Positions 11,401-24,403 of a DNA stretch of 64,000 nucleotides are shown here, in pieces. Source of the stretch: Corylus avellana. Lineage: Eukaryota; Streptophyta; Magnoliopsida; Fagales; Betulaceae. The position numbers were made by a program, and so were the translations under genes. Location: the NCBI RefSeq assembly GCF_901000735.1, contig NC_081546.1, positions 6,453,001-6,517,000 of the forward strand, read 5' to 3'. How positions within the stretch are numbered: position 1 is the first letter of the stretch; every line of letters begins with the position of its first letter. A model generated the notes under the pieces. It was not told where the DNA came from, searched no databases, and saw only the letters and a program-made list of their open reading frames with translations.

Positions 11401-14028
11401 TTAGAATCTCTTTGATGAATTGGGTTTTGGAGGCCGTCTAGAGCAAAAAGACCCCAGTCGGGTAGCGTTAACATAATCTTGCGGACAATGAGCTGCTAAT
11501 CCGGGAAATACCAATCCAACCACCCTAATCATTTTCATTAACCAACTCTCTTTGTAGTCAGGACCCATTATGTATGGGATTATAAAACTCCGGAACAGTT
11601 CCCAAACTGCATTTAGAAACTTGGGTATAACCCATGATAATGCCAAATAGTTCTTATTCGGCTCCAATTCAACCTGCACTCCAATCAGACGGCCTAGTGT
11701 AAATGTCATTGTACCGCATCTAAAATGAGAGAATGAGAGAGAGAGAGAGAACACTAACCTTCCCTTTATAGAAGCTATTGTAGTAGAGGCAGGGACCCCA
11801 GTGCTCAAAAAAGAGATTATCTTCATCATCATAAGGGATCCTAGGCACCAAATCATTGCAGTAAACATACCTCAAATGCCTGACATCGTACTTGTTCAAC
11901 TTCTCCTTCATATAATCCCCGAGTTGCTTGTCTCCCACTCTTGGCTGCCCAAAAGTGTACACCCCCTCCAACCTATTCAACAACAATTCCTCCTCGTGCA
12001 TTGCCAGAACAGTCACAAACAGAATCGCCAATGCTCCACCCAAGCTGTGCCCCGTCAATATAAATTTTGCACTCTCATTCTTTTCCAATATTTCTCTCAG
12101 CCTTTGTCTGATTACATAGTAAGCATATTGTGGTTGCTTACTTCCTTGTTGTATTTCTTTGGGCCACCCTTTGCCCTTTTGCAGGCCCAGAGCTTTAAAA
12201 AAGCCAGCATGAATTTTACCCACGCCTTCGAGCTTAAACCACGAGAGATCGACGTCTGTCTGCCATGCTACTGGATCGAATGGGCTGGTGCCCCTAAATG
12301 CAACCACGATCAGGTTAGGTTGAGCTCTTGTATCTTGGAACATCATGGCTTGAGTCGAAATTTTTCCCATGTAATCTGTGCGTGTCAAGCATTTGGTTAC
12401 CACTGTTTTTTTTTTTTTTTTCTACGTGCTCGAAAACGAAGATAAAATATATTGTATAATTGCAAGACCAATAATATAAGAAGAATGGTTTATTCTTTAG
12501 ATTTTGCGAATGTTAAATAAACAATTTATTGGGTACAAATTAGCTTAATTAATTTATCAGACATGGCAAAAGAAATTAAAGAATCATCCATCAACAAGTT
12601 TACAGTAACAGATGGTAAAAATATTACACCCAGATCGATTTGTAAGGCCTTATGGTTAGGAGAATGGTGTCAGTCTTATGAGGAAGGAAAAAAAATATAG
12701 ATTACATTAATTAAATTGATAAGAACTGATTTTGGTCCAACTTGATAAAAAATTATCGTCTTAAACCTGCAAGCAACAGGATTTTAATTTTTTTTTTTTC
12801 CTTCTTTAATTTTCAACTGAACCTTTTCTTCTCAATCATGGAAGCCATCATTATTTAATTTTGTGATTAAAAAAAGGTTAGAACAAGCGACAAAATTAAT
12901 TAAGCCTATTGTTTACATCAGCGGACAAATCTAATAGTAATCTAAAGTGTATATTTTAATCACATCCATAAATTAATTAACTTCAAACTGCCGTTTTTTA
13001 ATCACAACCAACAGTACCACTGTTCACCCAATATGTATTGCTGATGAATATTTATGTTTAAAGACGGAAAGTTTTAAGTACAAGCAATATTACAAAGATA
13101 GGTTTCTTTCAGATCGATCAAGAGATTAGGTAAGAATACTGTAGTAACCTAGACCTGTGGCTGTCTAACCATAAACTTTTTTAAGAATATACAATTAAGG
13201 TTGCTTAATTCTTACCGTTCCAGAAGTTGTAGAACCCCAAGCATTCCATCTGCACAAAAAAAGAAAAAAGAAAATGGGAAATGGGAAATGGGAAATGGGC
13301 ATCATAAAATATTTAAACATATAAATGATAATGATACTTACACTCCACTGATCTTTGATTGTGGTTTGAACGAATGCTTCATTTTCGTATGCCAATTTGG
13401 AGGCCATCATAGCAAGGGAACCGTTATATTTTGGGTTTTCAGGTCTAATGTTTTTGTCTAATTCCTTTCTTTGATCAAGATTTCCCACCACAGATGTGAA
13501 CGTCGCTGATGAACTATCCGGCCACACCACATTTCCTACAGAAATTAACCCAAGCATGGTTTAATTATGCATTAATTATCGTTAGAAAACATACATAATA
13601 GCATTAATATTACTGCATGCATGCAATTCCTTTATATTTGGAACTAACCTATATGATGCTCAATATACTAATTAACTAATTAGCTACATAGAATTAAAAA
13701 AACAATAATTAACCTGACCTTTTAAGAAATTTGACAAGAGCATGAGAAATCCCCCATTTTGCGAAAGAAAATTCAACCAGAGCTCTAGCTTATACCCCAC
13801 TTGAACCATGGCCTTTCCCCAAGAAAGAAGGAGTTTTTGCGCAAAGAGGGAGTTGAATATGTACCATCGGCGCCAAAAATCTTCCTTTTGTTCTTCCGTG
13901 TAGTGGATGAACTTACTCGTTTCTGATGTAGAGAAAAGTAGAAACCGAACAAGATCACATAAACTTGCATGTTCTGGCTTGAGCGACATATGATGGTCGA
14001 CTGAGAATTGTGTCTCATAAGTCGCCAT
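11401..14028 (-). CDS. OBL1-like: OBL1-like triacylglycerol lipase, array copy B
   Basis: Exons 14028-13719, 13535-13342, 13249-13216, 12375-11759 and 11673-11401 give 475 residues. Exon 1 is longer than in A or C because it carries the insertion SQNGGFLMLL, a mark of the B and D types. The triad is GHSLGG (Ser290), Asp354 in NDLVPRIP and His447 in AAHCPQDY. Its closest relative in the window is B' (37777-40455). Relative to B', one extra T in a T-run near 11451 shifts the frame, so the last ~18 residues (GSFCSRRPPKPNSSKRF) replace the ancestral GSL..NPIHQRD tail. The triad is upstream and untouched, so activity may survive. Lipid-droplet lipase function is inferred from the family. Confidence 0.86.
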
Positions 14029-14120
14029 GGCTCAAAAGCAATGAAGAAGATGATTGATGAGTTGCTGTATATTTCAACGTCTCAATTGAGAATGCTTTGA
14101 AAATATAGGGAAGTGCTTTC

Positions 14121-14130
14121 GTATTTATAT
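14121..14130 (-). promoter_or_regulatory. Probable TATA box of lipase B
   Basis: Minus-strand ATATAAATAC about 95 nt upstream of the ATG at 14028, in the same context as in B' (40556-40565). Confidence 0.5.
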
Positions 14131-14139
14131 GCATGATCT

Positions 14140-16079
14140 GTACTGTAGAAAGAGAGCATGCTCAATTAATATGACTCTTATTAAATAATTTTACTTGTTG
14201 GCTTCTGATAATGTGTTACTCGTGAACAAAATAAAGAATTATAATTCTTCTTGTTAAAGAGTCTCGTTAATTGTCATACTGTACACTTCAATTTGGGTGT
14301 TGAATGATTAACCATGCTCTCTAAGCTCACAAAATAAAAAAATGGTAATCACATAATAAACCTAAAAATTGGATCTTAATTAGTTTTAAATTAAACTTTC
14401 AATTTTAGTTGCAATAAAAAACCCTGAAAATATCATACCAATTAATTAGCCTTAGATCGAGGTGCTAAAGCATGAATGAAAATGCAATTTCTATTTTGAT
14501 GGGAGCCAAATTTAATAATGAGCCTTTTTTTTTTTTTTTTTTTTTTTTTAATAATGTCTACATTGAAATTAACGTTTATGCTTGTCAAACCTAATAGTTG
14601 GCTTTTTCAATCCACGTTTTTTTAACGTACGTGGACCAATCTATTGATAATGTGTACATCATGCTTAATAGATTTCAGCTAGAAACAAATAAGTCATGAT
14701 ATTATTATGACTTTCTGAGCTTCAGGTTATCTTTTCTCTGTTTATGCTCATTAAATTGCTAATTGCCTGGATGCTTAGATCTCCGCGTTAAATACGAGCT
14801 GCTGTTGGTTTAGTTTGTCTTGGTCAAATCACTTATTTTACAAAATTATTCTCTTTTATATATATATATATATAATGGTCAATAATGGTCAATCTATTAC
14901 ATTTGTAAGAGAATATTGAGAAAATATGAGCAAATTATTGACACTAAGCATTTCTTTATATATTTTATGTTATTTTCTGTACTTTTTTAAATTTATTATA
15001 AGGGTATTTTGGTTATTTTTGGTACAAATGAAGTATATTGCAATTTTCTGGGATAGTTTGGGAGAATATTGATTCAATGCAATAACATTACAAATTATAT
15101 AATAGTTTGAGAAAGGAGTGCCGCATATTTCACGTTTTGTGAAGTCGGGCGTAACAATTTGTCAAAGTTGTTCGTATCCATTTCATGCGCAACCAGTGAC
15201 GCATCTAAATATGAAGTAAATGTTAGTATATATTTTAAAAAATTTAAATAACGTAAAATCATGTATAGTATTAAATATATTGACTTTAAATTTTAACCCT
15301 AAAATAAATATGTTAAATATGTTAAAATTAAAATAACGTCTCCTCCAAGCTTTCAGCCTTCTCATTATAATCGTTAGTAAAATTGTGAGCGATTAATTTT
15401 TTAGGTATAAATCACTCTCACAATGTAAGCTTTCGTGACTCCACCGGCCAAAGGAAAAAAAAGTCGGAAGAATCACGTGAAACGTACAATTCCAAAAGAG
15501 TTTGTCTTCCACGACTACGTACGAAAACACTGTGGACGTTGAAACTGATATGACTGAATTAAGTTTAGGTGCATGGTTGGTTTTATAAGTTTTATCTGAT
15601 CAATTAAGCTTGATAGATGCATAAAAGCATGAAGTTAATTTCGTATTCAACAATTATATACCCATGTAGTACTAGTCAAAGCCCAGTTAAGGAATACTGT
15701 AGACAATTAGGAAATAAAAGTCTTCTTTCTTGCTTTTGGGTTAAGTAATAATTAAAGCCAAGATGGAACTTCCAGGAAGATAAGAAACCAACTCTTGGTT
15801 TGAGGAATTTTAGGATTAGAATTGAATGATTCAAAGATAATATGTTATCATTATTAATTGATAACATTAGAAGTGGTTTATTTTAGCGTCTTTTATTTCT
15901 TTCTATTATGTATTATAATTAGTGTTTATTTAAAAACATAAGAAAGCTAATAAAATGATGAATGAGTTAATTGTTATCAAACATTTAAATTTGTTGTTAA
16001 TAGGTTGGATTTTTTAAATTATTAAAGTGTTAATTAAATGATTAAATTTATCTTTTTTTATAATAAATTTTTGGAACAA
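14140..16079. other. Upstream flank of lipase B, no gene seen
   Basis: About 1.9 kb of AT-rich intergenic DNA, largely colinear with 40570-42390 upstream of B'. It holds a T-run at 14527-14549 and an (AT)n tract near 14858. No open frame matches a family I know. Confidence 0.6.
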
Positions 16080-16760
16080 ATTGTGATTTTATATAGTATC
16101 AGAGTTAGATGTCATGAATTTGAATATATATATTTGTTTTCAAAATTAAGAATCAATTTGACATGTGAATTTTCAAGAAAATAACTTAAAAAATTTTGAT
16201 GGGTTTTCACGATCATCAATAACAATGATTTTTTTGTGCTGGCTTGAAGTTCCGTGAAGCTTTTATTTCGTTGTGTTCAGCAAAGGCGTAGATTGATTTG
16301 TGCACGCGCGTATTGCAGAATGAGTTTTAGGCTTAGGTCAGCTTATTTACTATTTAGCCCAAATCTACGGGTGATGGCTACACTGTTTGTCCATAGAAAT
16401 GCTTCAACCCACATGGCATATCTCTTTCTTGCCTTGAGCAGAAGCCAGGCTGCCAATTGGGATTTGACATAAGATGTGAAATTCATACCATATATGCATG
16501 AACTCATTTTGCTGGAAAAACATGTTTTTCATACCATTTTTTGTAGTGTACATAATGGAATTTAGGGGTCTACAAGAGGTTGCGGTTAGCGCCTTAGTGG
16601 TTAATGTCTTTAATTGCAACCAGGGGCAATTTTTTTATTTTTTATTTTTCATATGGGTAAGGAGAAAAATTGTGATTTTAAAAGCCACATCACAGTTGAG
16701 AGGACGCCAGGAGAATACTAAAAGAACACTTAGTGGTTATTGAAAATCACAAATGCACTG
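16080..16760. repeat. Dispersed block R, copy 1
   Basis: Segment beginning around TTGACATGTGAATTTTCAAG, also present at about 31246-31840, 50850-51300 and, shortened, near 56040-56145. A 72-residue frame at 16254-16472 is nearly identical at 31344-31562 but is interrupted in the third copy, so I do not call it a gene. The tail (about 16670-16735) is one arm of the MULE-like MITE found complete at 20277-20444. Confidence 0.7.
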
Positions 16761-16813
16761 CATAATCGCTTTTTAGGTATGAATCTTTTGGGCAGATTTT
16801 GGTGGTTTCAGCC

Positions 16814-17812
16814 TGTTAGAGAGTTATCAACTGATAACTCTCTCCATGTTATCAAGAATTCAAACAACCATTCAAGTGAAGATAATGATAGAATTAGTTA
16901 AGATAAACCATTTGTAATTTGAATTTGTATTTGTAATCTCTATGTTATCTCTTGTAACAGTTCTATTTATATATACAAAGCCTTAACCACAATTGATGGT
17001 AAGGCAGTACAACCCAAACACTAGAGTTACCAAATTATCACATGGTATCAGAGCTTTCCTAGACTAACGTCGTTTTTAAGTTGTTTTTTATTATTATTAT
17101 TTTTTTTTTCTGTTTCTATGGCTGCCTCATCCTCTTCCGCAAAATCCCATCACCTACACTGTTCCCTCTTCTTTTCCTCACAAACGCATTGATACCAACT
17201 ATCTAGTCTGGAAATTTGCAATCTTGCCCATCATCAAAAGCCAAGATCTTCAAGGCCATATTGATGGTTCCATTAAAAGTCCTCCTCCAACCCTCAAGTC
17301 CAAAACAGATGACGTTGACATTGTGTCTACAAATCCAGATTGGCTTAAATGGCACATGCGTGATCAGCTGGTGCTTAGCATTTTGATCTCATCTCTCATC
17401 GTCGACGTTGTAGTTCATGTCGTTAAATGTGTCACTGCACGGGACCTATGGCTTACTTTGGAAACTATGTTTGTTTCCAAAGCCCGTGCTCGCTCAATGC
17501 AACTTCGCCTTCAACTTACCACTCTCAAGAAGGGAAGCATGTCAATTTCGGAATATTTTCATAAATTCACCAAGGTGGTTGATACTTTGGCTGCCATTGA
17601 TAAGCCATTGGATAAAGATTTCTCCTTGGAGGACTCAACAGTGAATATGACTCATTTGTCACCTCAGTTACAACCCGAGTGGATCCAATCTCTATTGATA
17701 ACCTTTATAGTCATCTCCTTGCTCATGAAGTTCGTCTTGAGCATAATCATGCCTCTAATGATCTCTCTATTTCAGGTGTTCACTTTGCATCCAGAGGCTC
17801 TTCTATCTGTGG
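16814..17812 (+). mobile_element. Truncated Ty1/copia element (5' LTR, PBS, part of gag)
   Basis: LTR 16814-17042 starts TGTTAGAGAG and ends TATCACA. It is followed at 17043 by TGGTATCAGAGC, complementary to the 3' end of initiator Met-tRNA (primer-binding site). Decayed gag follows and the element stops near 17812; no pol or 3' LTR remains. Host sequence resumes at GGCCTATGTTTGG. The uninterrupted host sequence TTTCGGCCTATGTTTGG survives at about 20539, giving an empty site. Confidence 0.85.
17118..17800 (+). pseudogene. copia gag fragment
   Basis: Gag N-terminal half: IDTNYLVWKFAILP, LQGHIDGS, NPDWLKWHMRDQLVL, ARDLWLTLETMFVSKARAR and ISEYFHKFTKVVDTLAA. The frame starting at the ATG at 17118 breaks after about 12 codons and again near 17640. 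It ends within gag (VHFASRG). It is non-functional and of a different copia family from the 4.3-kb element. Confidence 0.85.
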
Positions 17813-18497
17813 GGCCTATGTTTGGCCTCTTTTTAGAACCTATTTTAAATAGCTTTTGGACTATGTATGGCCAATTTTAAATGGTATTAAACACTAAAAT
17901 GATTATTAGCCGTTACCGATTATACCGTTAATAGTTATCAGTTATTAGCGGTAGTGTTAAAACGATTGAAAATTCAGTATTCTTTTTTAAATTCAGTATT
18001 TTTAATTGAGAGTTTTTAAGTTTTGGAGAGCAACGATTGAGTTAGGACGTGATACCAATTTAATGCAAGACAAAATAATCACATAAATTACACAGCAAAA
18101 TTTGGCTAAAAACCTAAGAGAAGAGAAAGAAGCTAGAAAGAGAGAAGACAGAATTCGAAGATCCAGAGGTAAAAAAGAGAGAAGAGGGAAGAAGAGAAAG
18201 ATAAGTGAGAAGATTACTTTCTCATCATTTTAACCAATAAAATTCTATCTCTATTACAGCACAATGCATGCTTAAATAGACAACTAAATCTTAGGGCAAT
18301 ACTCATTTATTAACTTACGTAACATATCAATATATATGCCCATTATTGAATTACCTAAAGATATTAAGTAATTTACGATAAAACTTAAATAAATTTAATT
18401 AATTACAAACCCGATTATTCAACTCTTATCCTTCTGCATGAATTTGCCAGATTGATAAGCGGATAATACGTGTGGAAGTTTCAAATCTAGCCACGGG

Positions 18498-18626
18498 TCA
18501 GTCAATTTTAATATCTCTTTGATGAATTGGGTTTAGGAGATCGATCTAGAGGTAAGGATCCCATTCGGGTAGCGTTAACATAATCTTGAGGACAATGTGC
18601 TGCTACTCCGGGAGTTACCAATCTTC
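18498..18626 (-). pseudogene. Lipase exon-5 fragment (C type)
   Basis: Matches the 3' half of exon 5 of copy C (22651-22780), including the stop region and the codons for CPQDYVNAT. It breaks off at GGGAGTTACCAATC and is joined directly to sequence like C intron 3 (TTCATTTCTTTTTTC; compare 24110 onward). The deletion that fused them removed the rest of exon 5 and exon 4. There is also a 4-bp insertion (AGATCGATCTAG). Confidence 0.85.
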
Positions 18627-18636
18627 ATTTCTTTTT

Positions 18637-19490
18637 TCTTCTTCTTTTAAGCAACATAATCACATAATTTATCAAATTTTGAGTACAGTATACAAAATAA
18701 TTTCAAGAAATTATTTAGGATGCATTTTTCAGGTCAAGTGCATTACCAGTTGACTCATTCAACTCGCAGCCCTACTTCGAGGGAGAGAGAGAAGGGTGAT
18801 TTCTTTCATATCAAGGTTAATTAGGTAAGAATACTTTCACGTGTACGCGGTGATGCTACATATCATATACTCATCCAAAAAGGTAACGTGCATGTTATGA
18901 ATAGCACCAATTAAACGTGCGAATCATGACCACAATATTCCACCGCCAGCACGACATGCAACAGTGTTGTTAATATGGGAAAGGAGAAAAAGAAATTATA
19001 CCTTGATAGTTGAGTTGAGTTTAGCATGTTAACAATTATATATATAAAACCTAAACTCATAAACTATGTTGCGATTTGGCGATTTTAAATTTGTGATTTG
19101 CAAATTCAATCAGCCAAATTTCTCTTTTTCAAGCCATTAAACAATTCAAATAAAGTGTTTAATTATTTTTTCTGAGAGGTATGTAATCAATTTTTTATAC
19201 TAATTTATTATTAAATAACAAAATGTCTATGCACACTTTTATATTTTAATTGGTCAGTAAAGATTAATTGTTTATGAATATAAAAAGCAAAAATAAATTA
19301 TAATTTACATTTATATGTTTTAAACAAAAATTAATTATTTTTTATTTTATTTCGGTGATCCATACAAACACATAGCACACTTCATGGCACAGTGTGGCAA
19401 TACCTCAAAAATATTAAAATAAATTTTTGTTCATTTTTATTTTTTAATCTTGACCCCTTTGAACCAAAATCCTAGCTTCGCCACTAACTG
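18637..19490. repeat. Partial duplicate of C intron 3 and flanking DNA
   Basis: 18637-18985 resembles 24110-24500 (intron 3 of C). 18980-19080 resembles 31711-31835. The rest is AT-rich with no gene seen. Together with 17812-18636 it is a rearranged partial copy of the C locus. Confidence 0.65.
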
Positions 19491-19497
19491 CAACCGC

Positions 19498-20243
19498 TAG
19501 GGATGAAAATGCGAATGCGGATGCGGATATTATCCTCATCCGCATCCACATCCGTAAAATGCGGATAATGGTTTTTGATATTTGCATCCGCATCCGCATC
19601 ATGCGATTATTATCCGCATCCGCGCTGTAATACGGATAATAAATTCGAATATTATCTGCTATCCGCATTTGAGGTGATGAGCATTTTAGACCTTGAAATT
19701 ATAATTCACTAATTATTGCTTCTAGTAAATACCAAAAAAAAAAAAAAAACAAAAAAAAGAAGAAGAAGACATAATTAATAGTTCAACACTATTAATATTC
19801 ATATCACACTTTTTAATCATTTTGCCAATAAATTTTCATCACATACATTATTTAATATTTAGCTTCTAATAAATCTATAGTTGGTAACAAGAAAAAACAT
19901 TAAAAATAATAATAATAAAGGAAGAACATATAAGACAATTAATCATAACAAATTAAAAGAGTTTTCTAAAAGTGAAAACTAATAACATTACAAATTTAGC
20001 AAATATAAGAAACACAAATCTGGCAAAATATATAAATTAAAAAATATTTTATATATATATATAAAGGAATGCGGATGCAGATAATATCCGCATCTGCATA
20101 CCCTAAAACTGCTATCCACATCCGTATTTGCGGATATAAGTTTTCGCTATCCACATCTGCATCCATATATGCAGATAGTAGATTGCGGATAAGTGTGGAT
20201 AGCGGATGCAAACGGTTATTATCCGACCGCATTTTCACCCCTA
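19498..20243. mobile_element. hAT-like MITE, 746 bp
   Basis: Terminal inverted repeats TAGGGATGAAAATGCG (left) and TAGGGGTGAAAATGCG (right, reverse complement), with further inverted GCGGAT repeats inside each end. It is flanked by GCAACCGC (19490-19497) and ACAACCGC (20244-20251), an 8-bp duplication with one mismatch, as expected for hAT. A related uninterrupted sequence, CTGCAATCGCATTAGACAG, lies at about 51297. No transposase. Confidence 0.85.
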
Positions 20244-20276
20244 ACAACCGCAACTGCATTAGACAGTTTTGAAATA

Positions 20277-20444
20277 GGAAAATGCTATGTGTTCTTTTAG
20301 TGTCTTCCCAACTGTGATGGGACTTTTAAAATCACCAATAGATTAAGTCAATAATGATAATCTCAAATTTAACGATGATTTTAAAAGTCACATCACAGTT
20401 GGGAGGACATCAGGAGAACATTAGAAGAACACCTAGCATTTTCC
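20277..20444. mobile_element. MULE-like MITE, 168 bp
   Basis: Near-complete foldback: GGAAAATGCTATGTGTTCTT at the left and GGAAAATGCTAGGTGTTCTT at the right end read in reverse complement, both continuing to CAACTGTGATG. It is flanked by a perfect 9-bp duplication TTTGAAATA (20268-20276 and 20445-20453). The copy near 51310 (CAGTTTTAAAATAACTATTG) lacks it. A 9-bp duplication points to Mutator-type transposition. Confidence 0.88.
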
Positions 20445-21046
20445 TTTGAAATAACTACTGATTAGTGGTTATTGAAAATCACAAATGTACTGCATAATCG
20501 CTTTTTAGGTATGAATCTTTTGGGCAAATTTTGGTGGTTTCGGCCTATGTTTGGCCTCTTTTAAGAACTTATTTTAAATAGCTTTTGGACTATTTATGGC
20601 CAATTTTAAATAGTATTAAACACTAAAACGTTTATTAGCGGTTATACGGTTACTTAACAGTTATCAGTTATTAGCGGTAGTGTCAAAACGATTAAAAATT
20701 TAATACTCTTAATTGAGAGTTTTTAATCTTTGGAGAGCAACAATTGAGTTAGGATGTGACACCAATTTGATGCAAGACAATCATATAAATTACACAGCAA
20801 AATTTGGCTAAAAACCAAAGAGAAGAGAAAGAAGCTAGAAATAGAAAAGCTAGACAGAATTCGAAGATCAAGAGGTAAAAAAGAGAGAGGAGGGGAGAAG
20901 AGAAAGATAAGTGAGAAGATAACTTTCTCATCATTTTATCCCATCAAATTCCATCTCTATTACAGCACAATGCATGCTTAAATAGACAACTAAATCTTAG
21001 GGCAATACTCATTTATTAACTTACATAACATAGCAATATATATGCC

Positions 21047-22500
21047 TGTTAAGTGTCAAAATATTCATAACTTATATGTGTTAATTCCTTAGTATTGTTA
21101 GATTGTGCCATTTTACTTTATTTTTGTATTTTCATTGTTCTATAGGTTTTTGGAAGAAAAAAAAGCGTTTTTGGAAAAGTTTCAAGCTTAAAGAAAAAAT
21201 TGGGAAGACCTAGAAGATATGATTAAGCTTAACCAATCATAATATGATGTGGTTAAGTTTAGTCAAATAAAGGAAATGATTAAATCAGAATTTCTCAAAT
21301 TGGAGTCAAAATTGGATTGGATTCAAATTTGGATTCTGCACACGTCTCGGTATTTTGACCATAACTTTCAGCTCAAATATCCGATTGATGTGATTTAAGT
21401 AGCATTAGAAAGCTAACTCAAAATGATATAACTCATTGCAAAATTCCTAATTCAGACTGCCGCTATTCCAAAATCACCCCGCAAGATAGGAATGCAATTC
21501 TGGACGAATTCTATTTCAATTTGCACTTAAGTTTTTTTTATCCTAATTAGACTATGGCTTAAATCTCCGAATTTCCTAGGATTATTAAGGCTTCTAGGAA
21601 TCTCCTAAGCCCTATAAAATAGACATCTAAACCTCATAATTCAATACACAATTTCAAGGAGATAACTTTGGGAAGAGGAATTGGAGGCTACTTCTAGGAG
21701 CGGTTTTCGATTCTTTCTTTCCCTTTTCTTTTTAGTTTTATTTTAATTATGTGTAACTAACTCTTAAGGAGAGTTAAATTGAAGCCCTAATTATGTTTAT
21801 TTAATATTTCAATATTGGTGCCTTTGTGATAATCATATTGTGATGCTTAACTTAATTAATGCATGTTTTCTTGAATTCCTCATATGTATGTGATTGACCA
21901 TTATATGCATGTGGTATAGACTAGTTAATTAAATCAATTTGGATGACCGAGTTCTGGATTTAATAAGAGTAACAAAAGAAATTCACACCAGGTTCTTGGG
22001 TTAATCAACATGGGGAATCGGGAGTAGACATCTATGCCCTGGGCCTCATGTATTTGTCGATTTTCATAGATTTATGCTTTCTTAAAGAACAACTTAGTAT
22101 ACACCCATGCTAAATCCTTTGAGAAAAAAAAGAGTTAAAGTATACGCCCATGCTTAACTCGTTGCTTAGGAAAATCAATAACTTAAGGAGTATACACCCA
22201 TACCCTTAGGTTGGCAAACATTAGGTATTCATAATATGATTGAATCATTGGTATATTGTTATATTATTTGAGTATAATTAGTGGTGGATATCAAAGCCCT
22301 GCCTTTACTTTATCTTTATATCTTGTTATTTCTTTTTCATAATATCAATTTAGTGACAACTTGATACTTTTAATCAATTCTAAATAAAATCAACAATCCT
22401 CGTGGAATCGATCTCGTACTTGCTACACTATACTATCGTTTGATCTTGTGCACTTGCGAGTAAAACGTACTAAATATTATCTATTAATTTAGGAAGAACA
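21047..22500. mobile_element. Solo LTR, 1454 bp
   Basis: Starts TGTTAAGTGTC and ends GGAAGAACA (TG...CA), flanked by the perfect 5-bp duplication ATGCC (21042-21046 and 22501-22505). No gag, pol, second LTR or primer-binding site. The sequence flanking it is joined without interruption at 18325-18345 and near 51915. The stretch CCTCGTGGAATCGATCTCGT near the 3' end resembles Ty3/gypsy LTRs, but I cannot assign a lineage. Confidence 0.82.
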
Positions 22501-22650
22501 ATGCCCATTATTGAATTACCTAAAGTAATTTACGATAAAACTTAAATAAAATTAATTACAAATCCAATTATTCAACTCTTATCGTTCTGCATGAATTTGC
22601 CAGATTGATAAGCGTATAATATGTGTGGAAGTTTTAAATCTAGCCACGGG

Positions 22651-22966
22651 TCAGTCAATTTTAATATCTCTTTGATGAATTGGGTTTAGGAGATCTAGAG
22701 GTAAGGATCCCATTCGGGTAGCGTTAACATAATCTTGAGGACAATGTGCTGCTACTCCGGGAATCACCAATCCAACCAGCCTAATGATTGTCATCAACCA
22801 ACTTTCCTTGTACTCTCGACCCCTTGCATATGGGATTATCAAACTCCGGACCAGTTCCCACGTTGCGTTTAAAGACTTCGGTATTGACCATTTTAATGAG
22901 AAGTAGTTTTTATTGGGCTCCACCGATCGAACCTGGACTCCAAATCAGGAGACCTAGTGTTAATCT

Positions 22967-23004
<38 letters not shown>

Positions 23005-23902
23005 GACCTCTCCTTCATAGAAGCTATTGTAGTAGACGCAAGGCCCCCAGTGCTCAAAAAAGAGATTAGCTTCATCATCATAAGGGATCCTAGGCATCAT
23101 GTCATTGCAGTAAACATACCTCAAATACTTGACATCATACTTGTCCATCTTCTCCTTCATATAATCCCCGAGTTGCTTGTTTCCCACCCTTGGCTGCCCA
23201 AATGTGTACACCCCCTCCAACCTATCCAACAACCATGTCTCCTCATGTATTGCAAGAACGGTCACAAACAGAACCGCTAATGCTCCACCCAAGCTGTGTC
23301 CCGTTAATATAAATTTCGCACTCTTATTCTCTTTCAATAAGTCTCTCAGCCTTTGTCTGATTACGTAGTAAGCAAATTGTTTAGATCCTTGTTGTATTTC
23401 TTTAGGCCAGCCTTTGTCGTCCTTTTGCAGGCCCAGAGCTTTCATAAAGCCACTATGAACATTACCCACCCCCTTAATCTCAATCCACGAGAGATCAACA
23501 TCTGTCCGCAATGCTACTGGATCGAATGGGTTGGTGCCCTTAAATGCAACCACGATCAGGTTTGGTTGAGCTCTTGTATCTTGGAACATCATGGCTTTAG
23601 TTGAAGGTTGTTCTAGGTAATCTATCAGCATTATTGGATTACAACATGTTAGAGATTGTCTAATTTGTCTCCAGACATATCTCTAAGTTTCTAACAACAC
23701 TTTTTTTTTTTTAAAAAAAATTATTATTATTATTATTATTATTAACAATAGTGTATAATTGCAGGCAAAGCATATACTAAAAGAAGAAGAAAAAAAAAGT
23801 GTATAATTTTAACTTTTATAAAAATTGTCACAAATAGCACTGCGGGGAATTTCAAAATTGAGTCCTCCAGTTAGCATGGAGAGACAATATAAAGAGTGGT
23901 TT

Positions 23903-23959
<57 letters not shown>

Positions 23960-24366
23960 GTGTGTGTGTGTGTGTGTGTGTGGGATATAATTTAAGCCAT
24001 ACCCACCCAAATTGAATACATGGGCCAAGGATTTTAAGACACAGCAGTTCATTAGAGAAAATAAACCACTCTTTATATATATATATATATATATATATGA
24101 ATTCAATTTTTCTTTCCTTTTTTCTTCTTCTTTTGAGCAACATAATCACATAATTTATCAAATTTGGAGTACAGTATATAAAATAATTTCCAGAAATTAT
24201 TTAGGATGCATTTTTCATGTCAAGTGCACCAGCTGAGTCATTCAACTCGCAGCCCTACTTCGAGGGAGAGAGAGAAGGGCGATTTCTTTCATATCAAGGT
24301 TAGGCAAGAATATTAGAAAAAAAAAAAAAAAAGGTTAGGCAAGAATACTTTCACGTGTGGTGATGC

Positions 24367-24403
<37 letters not shown>

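Noticed and set aside
11801..12445. Long plus-strand open frame (about 214 codons) opposite lipase exon 4, with equivalents at 38189-38869 and 58549-59202
   Set aside because: Its conservation follows from the lipase coding strand on the other side. It crosses the exon 4/intron 3 border, has no family match I recognise, and is shorter or broken in A, C and C'.
17224..17880. 218-codon frame as an independent host gene
   Set aside because: Its first 140 residues are copia gag and the rest is read out of frame past a gag frameshift and into host flank.
23852..24236. Several 70-85 codon frames in the (AT)n/(TG)n region
   Set aside because: They are translations of dinucleotide repeats (YIYIYI, THTHTH).
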